Shown in pieces: positions 33,305 to 40,525 of a DNA stretch of 64,000 nt (its first letter is position 1; each line of letters opens with the position of its first letter). A program made the translations under genes and the position numbers. Where the stretch lies: NCBI RefSeq assembly GCF_001907195.1, contig NZ_LVWA01000005.1:1-64000 (forward strand), in the 5' to 3' direction. The DNA is from Pontibacter flavimaris (lineage in GTDB: Bacteria; Bacteroidota; Bacteroidia; Cytophagales; Hymenobacteraceae). Below the pieces are notes generated by a model. That model was given only the letters and a program-made list of their open reading frames with translations. It made no database searches and had not been told where the DNA came from.

Positions 33305-33352
33305 TAGGTGGTTGGGTGCAGCCTGTTTTACTGCAATTGGCGGGCGCAGGTT

Positions 33353-33898
33353 TTAGCCTAACGGATAGCGTTCTAACACAGAATAGGAGGGGTGCGGCGC
33401 GCCCAGCACCGATTGCCACAGCGCCACCTCCCGCACCGGCAGCACCAGCGGTTCTTCCGAGGTAATGGCGGGCAGCTGCTTGGGGGGCTGCGCGTCCTTG
33501 CGGTAGCGTGCCAGGGTAATATGCGGGATGGATTTTTGCTGTGCCGGCGGCTGCTCTGCCAACATCTCTGTCAGCTCGCGGCTCAGGGCCTCAAAGGCCG
33601 GATGCGGGGCAAAGCGCGCCCAGATGAGCCGGGGGTGCCGTGGCTTGGGACCAGGCTCGGTGCGCTCAAACTGCAGCGTGAAGGGCTCGTGCCGCTGCGC
33701 CACCCGGACAATCCGCTCTTTTATACCTGGCAGCTCGTTCTCCGGCACGTTGCCGATAAAGTAGAGCGTGAGGTGCAGGTTCTGCTGCGGCAGAATGCGC
33801 AGGCTCGGGTGCTCGAAGTGCGCCAGGTGCCCGGCCAGTTTCTCCTGCAGGTCGGGGGGCAGCGGCGCGGCCGCAAACAACCTGATGCTGTTTTTCAT
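33353..33898 (-). CDS. thpR: RNA 2',3'-cyclic phosphodiesterase
   Basis: A 181-residue 2H phosphoesterase: the two HxTx motifs are HLTL at residues 42-45 and HITL at 126-129, separated by 84 residues, as in ThpR/LigT. It opens RNA 2',3'-cyclic phosphate. No signal peptide. The spacing and the preceding IRLFAAAPLP N-terminus are typical. It lies just upstream of the PncC gene. Confidence 0.85.
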   Translation of the reverse strand: MKNSIRLFAAAPLPPDLQEKLAGHLAHFEHPSLRILPQQNLHLTLYFIGNVPENELPGIKERIVRVAQRHEPFTLQFERTEPGPKPRHPRLIWARFAPHPAFEALSRELTEMLAEQPPAQQKSIPHITLARYRKDAQPPKQLPAITSEEPLVLPVREVALWQSVLGAPHPSYSVLERYPLG

Positions 33899-33990
33899 AG
33901 TTTACGTATAGTGTTCCCTGAAGAATTACCGGGGCACGGGTAAATCCGTGCCCGGTAGAGATACGTTGTTTAAAGTAAACCTGCAACGGT

Positions 33991-34710
33991 ATGATACGAA
34001 CTTTCTATAAACGGATAGCGGCCTCGGCGGCCCTCTTCACGGTGGAGCTGGTGTTCATCTGGCTGCTGTTCCTGGTCTGCATCATCGTGTTTCTGTACCT
34101 GGGGCGCGAGATCATGGCGGGCGATAAAGTATGGCTGGATGAGGCGGGCTTTGCCTTTGCCGCCAGCTTGAGCAGTCCGTTTATGGACGGTTTCATCAAG
34201 TTCATCACCTTCTTTGGCTCCGGGCAGTTCCTCACGCCGGCGGCGCTGGCCCTAATCGGCTTTTACCTGTTTGTGCGCAAGCACCGCTGGAATTCCCTCA
34301 AGGTGCCGGTGGTGGCGCTGGGCAGCATCACGCTCAACCTCGTCCTGAAGTACTTTTTCGACCGGGCGCGCCCTATGTCGCCGCTGGTGGAGGCCTCGGG
34401 CCTGAGTTTCCCGAGCGGCCATAGCATGGTGGCGGCCTCCTTTTACGGCTTGCTGATTTACCTGGCCTGGCACAACGTGAAGGACGTGCGCCTGCGGAAC
34501 ACGCTGATTGTAGGGCTCAGTATTTTTGTGCTCCTGATCGGCTTCAGCCGGATTTACCTGCGGGTGCACTACCCAACCGACGTGTTGGCAGGCCTGGCGG
34601 CTGGTTTTCTGTGGGTTATCATGGGGATATCGGTGCTGCACCGCATGGAGCGGGTCTCCGGCAAAGAGATTACGCCCATACTGATGGAGGAGCCGGCAGA
34701 AAAAGAATAA
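33991..34710 (+). CDS. PAP2-family membrane phosphatase
   Basis: A 239-residue integral membrane phosphatase with about six helices. The three-part catalytic pattern is complete: KYFFDRARP (residues ~113-121), PSGHSMVAASF (~136-146) and SRIYLRVHYPTD (~187-198). Related enzymes recycle undecaprenyl pyrophosphate or dephosphorylate lipid A or phosphatidylglycerophosphate; which one applies is unclear. The C-terminus is soluble and acidic. Followed by the tRNA gene. Confidence 0.85.
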   Translation: MIRTFYKRIAASAALFTVELVFIWLLFLVCIIVFLYLGREIMAGDKVWLDEAGFAFAASLSSPFMDGFIKFITFFGSGQFLTPAALALIGFYLFVRKHRWNSLKVPVVALGSITLNLVLKYFFDRARPMSPLVEASGLSFPSGHSMVAASFYGLLIYLAWHNVKDVRLRNTLIVGLSIFVLLIGFSRIYLRVHYPTDVLAGLAAGFLWVIMGISVLHRMERVSGKEITPILMEEPAEKE

Positions 34711-34727
34711 ATTTATGCGAGCGGGTA

Positions 34728-34758
34728 TTGTTTTCCTGAAACCCAGCCATTACTTTTG
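34728..34758 (+). promoter_or_regulatory. Promoter of the tRNA-Leu gene
   Basis: TTG (34728-34730), 20 bases, then TACTTTTG (34751-34758), an exact match to TAnnTTTG. Transcription would start near 34764, about 58 bases before the tRNA 5' end. Confidence 0.65.
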
Positions 34759-34821
34759 CACTCCCAATCAACACAAAGGGTTAAAGGGTTTTGGGGACGT
34801 TAAGTTGATATAGTGAAGTAC

Positions 34822-34903
34822 GCGCAAGTGGCGAAATTGGTAGACGCGCTGTCTTCAGGCGGCAGTTCCGCAAGGTGTGAAGGTTCGAGTCCTTTCTTGC
34901 GCA
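34822..34903 (+). tRNA. tRNA-Leu (anticodon CAG)
   Basis: An 82-nucleotide class II tRNA. The acceptor stem GCGCAAG pairs with CTTGCGC, followed by discriminator A; CCA is not encoded. The D-arm GGCGAAATTGGTAGACGC and a five-pair anticodon stem CTGTC/GGCAG enclose the loop TTCAGGC, giving anticodon CAG, which reads CUG. A long variable arm (TTCCGCAAGGTGT) and T-loop TTCGAGT complete the structure. This serves the CTG leucine codon that dominates the genes here. Confidence 0.95.
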
Positions 34904-34915
34904 CACTAAATCATG

Positions 34916-34948
34916 AAAAGGCTAATCTTTAGGGGTTAGCCTTTTTTG
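34916..34948 (+). terminator. Terminator of the tRNA gene
   Basis: A 10-bp stem (AAAAGGCTAA / TTAGCCTTTT) followed by T's, 12 bases after the tRNA. Confidence 0.9.
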
Positions 34949-35119
34949 TTTTCAGGCGGTTTATACATTTATACTTGCTGTTCCGGACATCCTTGTCGGG
35001 AACTCTGCCTGCTGCGGATTTCCTAGTCCGCGTGAGCCAAAGCTCATATATATCTGCATCAGGATTTACAGGATGAAGGGTTAGTAGGATTTTATAACTG
35101 AGCTATACTTTTATACTTG

Positions 35120-35424
35120 TCTGGCGCAAGCGTCCGCTTGTGCCTTCAGCACCTGCTTTCTGTAACTTGAACTATGTTTATACTTTCATAGCCGCCGCTT
35201 TCTGCAACCTGATACAAGCTATACTTATTAGCTGCCGCTAATCCTCTAGTTCCCACAAATCAACCGTTTCATTTCTGGCTTTGGCTCCCTCAAGCCCGGG
35301 AGGGCTCGTCCTTTGGCATCGCGCTGTGTACATTTCCTTTGCTGTCGCAATGCCGCCAAGGCGGCACCGGAAATCTACAAGGCGCTCAACCCAAGGACTG
35401 GGTAGCAGTTCGATAGCTACCTAC
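35120..35424 (-). repeat. Dispersed intergenic repeat, copy 4
   Basis: Minus-strand copy with the intact terminal palindrome GGCGCAAGCGTCCGCTTG at its plus-strand left end, then TTAGCTGCCGCTAATCC, AGCCCGGGAGGGCTCGTCC, GGCGCTCAACCCAAGGACTG and CAGTTCGATAGCTACC. The gene-free interval 34949-35812 has no gene that I can support. It also contains the other island modules listed separately. Confidence 0.75.
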
Positions 35425-35525
35425 TATGCAACATGAACCAAAGTCCCCTTTGAAAGGTGTAGGGGGATGTTCCTCCAATCCCTCAAGCAATGAAACTTAT
35501 ATTTCAGCACCAGTAATCACAGACT

Positions 35526-35547
35526 CCCCTCCTTAGATAAGGAGGGG
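35526..35547. repeat. CCCCTCCTTA hairpin module
   Basis: CCCCTCCTTA (35526-35535) and TAAGGAGGGG (35538-35547) form a 10-bp stem with a two-base loop. It is followed by GGGGTGGTTGGAC, as in the copies near 26318 and 17120. One of several short repeats that recur in the gene-free islands. Confidence 0.7.
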
Positions 35548-35702
35548 TTAGGGGTGGTTGGACTATAGCAACTATGAAACATGTACTTCCCAGTAGTTTC
35601 AGCTTCACCTCCCTCCCCACAAGATCCTTTCAGGATGACAGAAAATGGAGCAAGTATAAATTCTCATCTCGGGAAGGTTGGGGGAGGAGTTTACACCTGT
35701 AG

Positions 35703-35722
35703 GGACAGGTCGCGACCTGTCC
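35703..35722. repeat. Dispersed 20-bp palindrome, copy 2
   Basis: GGACAGGTCGCGACCTGTCC is a perfect 20-bp palindrome, preceded by TGTAG and followed by GCGCTATACC as in the copy at 50708-50727. Confidence 0.85.
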
Positions 35723-35812
35723 GCGCTATACCTGCAGCTATAGAATTTATACTTTAACTAAAGCGGCTGCAGTAACTCTAAACCTTGTTCCGGAGGCGCG
35801 AACACCTACAGC

Positions 35813-37447
35813 CTAATAATACACCACCCACTCCCCAACCTGCTCCTGCGCATCAAAGTGCTCCAGCATCCACTGCCGCTCTGCCGGCAGCTCGTTCTTC
35901 ACCACCAGCACGGGCTTCTGCTCTAGCAGCTCTCTCAGGCGCTGCATGTCCTCGGGGCGGTTTAGCTGCAGCAGCTGCTCGCGCCACTGCTCGTCCTGCT
36001 CAAACTGCAGCTCCCGCTCCAGCTTGCTTGTGCCATCGTCCAGGGAGACAATGCTTTTATTCAGCTCAAAGGCCAGTGAGGGAAGCAGCCTGTTGTACAC
36101 CAGCACCGGCCGCTCTTGCAGGCTACGCGTGGTAATGACCTCGGCAACCGGGCGGCTGCCGTTGGTGAACTGCGGGTTATGCGCCAAAAGTTTGGCGGAG
36201 TAGGGCAGGAGCAGCGCCGTGAAAACTAGGGCCCCGTACACCAGCTTCTGCTGCGGCTGCCGCTCGCCCGTCCAAAGTATGGCAAGCGCGCCCAGGATCA
36301 GGACCGGGTACGCGAGCACACGCCAGGGCAGGGCAACGCCGACCGGCAGCAGCGGCGCCACGAAAAGCGCCACAGCCAGCACCGTAAAGTATAAAAGCCC
36401 GGCATGCATCGCCTTTGTAACAGCTTTTTCAGCCATGTGGTGGAGCAGCCACGCCGTTAGCAGCGCCTGTCCGGCAAAGATGGGCAGAATGTAAAGTATA
36501 AGCTTGGAGCCGGAGAAGGAGAAGAACACCAGTGGCACCAGAATCCAAAGTATAAAAAGGCGCTTCAGCCGGGACGGCATTTTTTTGAGCCTGCCCAGCT
36601 GTGCCAGCAGTATACCTGACCACGGCAGGCTAAGGGCAGGGGCCAGCACCAGGTAAAACCACCAGGGCTTGGAGCGGCCAAAAGTCTCGGGGTTGGCGTA
36701 GCGCTGCACCGTATGCTTAAACAGGAAGTAATCCACGAACTGCGGGTCCTGCAGCATCAGGTATACATACCAGGAGCTGCCCAGCGCCAGGAACAGCAGG
36801 AGCGCCGGCAGGTGGTGCCAGCCGGAAGTATGGCCGATGTCTGAAGTATAATTTCCCCCAAACCCGATGGCCACCAGCACCGGAAAAATTAGCCCCACCG
36901 GGCCTTTGGTCAGGAAGGCCAGCGCCAGCAGCAGGTAAAAGAAGTAGAGCCAGCCAATTTCCGCCCTGGTTTTATACTTTAGCCACGCCAGGATGGCCGC
37001 CAGCTCAAAGGTAGCCAGGAACGAGTCGGTGGTGAGGTTGCGGGCCGAGATGAGCACCGCCGGAATGGTGAGGTACACCACAGCGGCCAGGAGCGCCTGC
37101 CGGGGGCTGCTGAAAATCTGTTTGCCAATGAGATACACCAGCCATACCTGCAACACGAGCGAGAGCTGCAGGAAAAAGCGCGCGCCGAAGGCATTCGGCC
37201 CGAAAAGCTCCATCCCATAGGACGTGATGATGTAGGTGAGCGGAGGTTTATGATAATGCTGGATGCCCAGCAGGCGCGGGTGCAGCAGGTCGCCGCTTTG
37301 CCACATGGCACGGCTGATCTCGGCGTAGCGGGCCTCGCTGGTCTCTACCACGCCCCATCCCCCTAAGTTTAACAGCAAAAGCAGAAACAGCACAAGCAAC
37401 AGACCAAGGAGTGACTGGTCTGAGCGGTCTTTGCGGAGTGGCAGCAT
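35813..37447 (-). CDS. GT39-family membrane glycosyltransferase (ArnT-like)
   Basis: A 544-residue inner-membrane protein with about 11-12 helices, of the PMT/ArnT group that takes sugars from polyprenyl phosphate. The first periplasmic loop has the catalytic acidic motif GVVETSEARYAEISRAMW (near residue 32) and HYHKPPLTYII follows. The C-terminal roughly 110 residues form a soluble periplasmic domain. It is the last gene of an operon with a LAB_N protein and a GT2 enzyme that could make the lipid-linked sugar. The sugar and acceptor (probably lipid A or a glycoprotein) are unknown. Confidence 0.85.
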   Translation of the reverse strand: MLPLRKDRSDQSLLGLLLVLFLLLLLNLGGWGVVETSEARYAEISRAMWQSGDLLHPRLLGIQHYHKPPLTYIITSYGMELFGPNAFGARFFLQLSLVLQVWLVYLIGKQIFSSPRQALLAAVVYLTIPAVLISARNLTTDSFLATFELAAILAWLKYKTRAEIGWLYFFYLLLALAFLTKGPVGLIFPVLVAIGFGGNYTSDIGHTSGWHHLPALLLFLALGSSWYVYLMLQDPQFVDYFLFKHTVQRYANPETFGRSKPWWFYLVLAPALSLPWSGILLAQLGRLKKMPSRLKRLFILWILVPLVFFSFSGSKLILYILPIFAGQALLTAWLLHHMAEKAVTKAMHAGLLYFTVLAVALFVAPLLPVGVALPWRVLAYPVLILGALAILWTGERQPQQKLVYGALVFTALLLPYSAKLLAHNPQFTNGSRPVAEVITTRSLQERPVLVYNRLLPSLAFELNKSIVSLDDGTSKLERELQFEQDEQWREQLLQLNRPEDMQRLRELLEQKPVLVVKNELPAERQWMLEHFDAQEQVGEWVVYY

Positions 37448-37454
37448 CTAAGGT

Positions 37455-38114
37455 TTAGCTCGTGGTGGATGGTTTAGGGGCCGACCGTTGTTCGCGCAGC
37501 CCCAGCATAAAGTTACGAGTATAAGCCACTACACCAAATACCTGCCCCAGAAACAGCACCGGGTCCAGCCGCAGCGCGGCGTAAGAGATGATCATGAGGC
37601 TGCCTGCCAGGCTAATGACCCAAAAACCGAGCGGGATGACCGACTCCTGCAGCCTTTCCGAGCACCACCACTGGTACACAAAGCGCATCGTGAAGATAAA
37701 CTGCCCGGCGCCGCCCCAGGCGATCAGCACGCCCGAGACTTTGCTGTGCTCCATGATGTAGCTGAAGCTGTAGGTGTCGCTCCAGAGCAGCCAGCCGGTA
37801 GCCGCGAAGGGGAAGAGCAGGGCGCCCCAGCGCACCGGCCAGGAAAGCCCCTCCCATACGTGCTTTAGCTTGATGTTGCGCACATAGATGAAGTAGGAGA
37901 CAAGCTGGCCGCCCACGATCACAATGTCGTTCCGCAGCGCGCCGTAGGTCATCAGCAGGACGGAGGCCAGCAGGCTGGTGGTCCAGAAGGAGGCGGGGGA
38001 GAGCACGCGGCCGGCCTTTTCTGACGTCACCCACTGGATGAGGATGCGTGCCGAGAACAGCAGCTGCGCCAGCAGGCCCACGCCGTAGATCAGCAGCTCA
38101 GATACGTCCATCAA
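37455..38114 (-). CDS. LAB_N (lipid A biosynthesis N-terminal) domain membrane protein
   Basis: A 219-residue membrane protein made of two LAB_N-type repeats: LLFSARILIQWVTSEKAG near residue 20 and FTMRFVYQWWCSER near 135 carry the FxxRxxxQW signature. About six helices. Such proteins accompany GT39/GT2 pairs in many Gram-negative bacteria and are thought to help lipid-linked sugar handling, though the mechanism is not established. It overlaps the upstream GT2 gene by 17 bases and ends 7 bases before the GT39 gene. Confidence 0.85.
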   Translation of the reverse strand: MMDVSELLIYGVGLLAQLLFSARILIQWVTSEKAGRVLSPASFWTTSLLASVLLMTYGALRNDIVIVGGQLVSYFIYVRNIKLKHVWEGLSWPVRWGALLFPFAATGWLLWSDTYSFSYIMEHSKVSGVLIAWGGAGQFIFTMRFVYQWWCSERLQESVIPLGFWVISLAGSLMIISYAALRLDPVLFLGQVFGVVAYTRNFMLGLREQRSAPKPSTTS

Positions 38115-38862
38115 CTACGGCAGGCTGGTTTTTGTATGCTTCTGCGATGCCATAGCGTATGTAGCGCCTGCGCATCCACCGGAAGGCAAACGTGTCGTTG
38201 AGCGGGCCCCACAGGCGGTTGAAGAGGTGGTACTTGGAATAACCGGCAAAGCGCTCGAAGTGCTGCACAGGCAGCTGCTTGATGCTGGCGCCCTGCAGCT
38301 GCAGCAGCGCCGGCAGAAAGCGGTGCATCCCGTCAAAGAAAGGCACCCGTTTGGCGTAGGCCGCGTCCATGATCTTGAGCGGGCAGCCCGTGTCCACGAT
38401 GCCGTCGTTGATCATGTACCTCCTGAAGCCGTTGGCAATTTTAGAGGAGATCTTCTTGATAAAGGTATCCTTGCGCCGGGCGCGAATGCCGATGACCATC
38501 TCGTGGTGGGGCACATGCTCCAGCAGCAGCATAAAGTCCAGCGGGGAGGTTTGCAGGTCGGAGTCGATGTAGCCGATGTGGGTGGTCTGGCAGTGGTCGA
38601 TGCCGGCTTTGATGGCGGTGCTCAGGCCGTGGTTGCGGTCCAGGGAAAGGAAGCTGTAGCCAGCGCTGCCGTGGCAGATTTCGCGGATCTGGTCCAGGCT
38701 GCTGTCGGTGGAGCCATCGTTTACAAAAAGCACCTGCGTGGGCACCGGCGACTGCGCCAGAAAGGCGTCCATGGCCTCGCGGAAGCGCTGCAGGCAGCCC
38801 TCCTCGTTAAATACCGGCACCAGCACGGTCAATGATACCGACTCTAAAGTACTTTCAGGCAT
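38098..38862 (-). CDS. GT2 glycosyltransferase, dolichol-phosphate sugar synthase-like
   Basis: A 254-residue GT2 enzyme: LTVLVPVFNEEGCLQRFREAM at residues 11-31, VLFVNDGSTDSSLDQI with the DxS motif near 45, and GYIDSDLQTSP (DxD-like) near 96. The sequence resembles dolichyl-phosphate mannose/ArnC-type synthases that load a sugar onto polyprenyl phosphate at the cytosolic membrane face. It lacks obvious C-terminal membrane helices. First gene of the three-gene operon with LAB_N and GT39, overlapping LAB_N by 17 bases. Confidence 0.85.
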   Translation of the reverse strand: MPESTLESVSLTVLVPVFNEEGCLQRFREAMDAFLAQSPVPTQVLFVNDGSTDSSLDQIREICHGSAGYSFLSLDRNHGLSTAIKAGIDHCQTTHIGYIDSDLQTSPLDFMLLLEHVPHHEMVIGIRARRKDTFIKKISSKIANGFRRYMINDGIVDTGCPLKIMDAAYAKRVPFFDGMHRFLPALLQLQGASIKQLPVQHFERFAGYSKYHLFNRLWGPLNDTFAFRWMRRRYIRYGIAEAYKNQPAVVDGRI

Positions 38863-39026
38863 CTGCTTACTTAATTATCAAAAGTATAAATTCTTTTACA
38901 GCAGCCGCAGCGGCAAAGTTCATACTTTACCCACTACTTTTAGCCGCGCGTATTGTCTCCATGTTTAGGGCATTGGCTCGCCCGAATCCAAACGTATACA
39001 CGATGCATCCGGGGCGGCGGCCCCGG

Positions 39027-40079
39027 TTACTGCACCACCAGCTGCGGCACCTCCTGCACCTGGTGATACGCCTTAAACCACGCCACAAACTGCTGTAGCC
39101 CCTGCGCCAGCGTGGTGTGCGGGCGGAAGCCGGTGACACGCGCCAGTTCCTCCACCTCTGCGTACGTGGTCTGCACATCGCCCGGCTGCATGGGCTGCAG
39201 GTCTAAGCTGGCCTTGCGCTGCAGCAGGCGCTCCAGAATTGCCACCATCTCCAGCAGCTGCTCGGGCTTGTTATGGCCAATGTTGTAGAGTTTGTACGGA
39301 ACTGGCGCTGGTTCCGGCTTTACTTCCAGCAGCTTTACGATGCCCTCCACCACGTCGTCCACATACGTAAAATCGCGCAGCATGTCGCCGTGGTTAAAGA
39401 TTCGGATCGGTTTATCTGCCATGATCGCCTGGGCAAAGCTGTAGTAGGCCATGTCGGGCCTGCCCCAGGGACCGTAGACGGTGAAAAAGCGCAGGCCGGT
39501 GGTCGGGATGCCGTAGAGGTGCGCGTAGCTGTGGGCCATCACCTCGTTGGCCTTCTTGGTGGCGGCATAGAACGAGACAGGTGCGTCGGTGCGGTGGCTG
39601 GTGCTGAAGGGCGTCTGCTCATTCAGCCCGTAGACCGAACTGGAGGAGGCGAAGAGCAGGTGCTTTACCTGATGGCGGCGGCAGCACTCCAGCACATTGG
39701 CAAAGCCCACCAGGTTGCTGGTCACGTACTCCTCCGGGTGGTCGAGGCTATGGCGCACCCCGGCCTGCGCGGCGAGGTTAATCACCACATCGAACCGGTG
39801 CACTTCGAAGAGTTGCTGCAGGGCTGGCGCATCGGCAATATCGAGCCGTGTGAAGTACAGGTTGGGCGATTTTATACTTTGGGCTGGGGTGCCCTGGCTG
39901 ATCTCCTCCCGGCTAAAACCCTGCTGGGCCAGCCGCTTATACTTCAGCTCCGGGTCGTAATAGCTGTTCAGGTTGTCGAGGCCCATCACAAAAGAGGCAT
40001 GGCGCTGCAGGGCCATTACCAGGTGATGGCCGATAAACCCGGCGCTGCCGGTTACAAGTATGCGTGGCGGAGCTTCCAT
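39027..40079 (-). CDS. NAD-dependent sugar-nucleotide epimerase (UDP-glucuronate 4-epimerase-like)
   Basis: An SDR-family epimerase. The dinucleotide motif GSAGFIG sits a few residues after the start, the catalytic Tyr-Lys pair is in FYAATKKANEV, and the adjoining LRFFTVYGPWGRPDMAYY and FNHGDMLRDFTYVDDVV match UDP-glucuronate 4-epimerases/UDP-glucose-type enzymes. I start the protein at ATG 40079 (MEAPPRILVTG), about 350 residues, because a longer frame from 40163 adds 28 poorly matching residues. It should make a sugar nucleotide for cell-surface glycans. Single gene. Confidence 0.85.
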   Translation of the reverse strand: MEAPPRILVTGSAGFIGHHLVMALQRHASFVMGLDNLNSYYDPELKYKRLAQQGFSREEISQGTPAQSIKSPNLYFTRLDIADAPALQQLFEVHRFDVVINLAAQAGVRHSLDHPEEYVTSNLVGFANVLECCRRHQVKHLLFASSSSVYGLNEQTPFSTSHRTDAPVSFYAATKKANEVMAHSYAHLYGIPTTGLRFFTVYGPWGRPDMAYYSFAQAIMADKPIRIFNHGDMLRDFTYVDDVVEGIVKLLEVKPEPAPVPYKLYNIGHNKPEQLLEMVAILERLLQRKASLDLQPMQPGDVQTTYAEVEELARVTGFRPHTTLAQGLQQFVAWFKAYHQVQEVPQLVVQ

Positions 40080-40525
40080 CCCTTTGCTGTTTTTGGCCTG
40101 GGCCGGGTGCAAAACCTTACTCTTAAGTATAAGCCGCAAAGCTATTTTCAGAATCTGTAGCAATTCTGTAGCATGTGGGCTGTATTCCTATATAATGGAA
40201 TGATGTTATTATACTTTGTTTTGTATACTACGGATTTAAGAAATGATGGTAGGGTTGCACCAAAGTTTTTCACTGCAGATGCTACCTTACTTGCTTCTGC
40301 ATTGGAAATTCCTGGTCCGTTACCAGGGGATTAGAACGCTGGCGGGAGAGCGGGTGGATGAGGGCTGCCAGGGGAATCACGCAGGTTTAAGGGATGAAAA
40401 GTCGAAGAGAAGCCCGCGCCAACCCGTTCGCAGCTGATATCTAGGTTTTTAAATATAAGGCCCCATACTTTTATCAAAGGCAGGAAAATCATACTTTTAA
40501 AACTTGATACCCGCTACCTACACTT

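Noticed and set aside
34822..35812. Integrated element at the tRNA-Leu gene
   Set aside because: No integrase and no direct repeat of the tRNA 3' end is visible downstream; only dispersed repeats follow.
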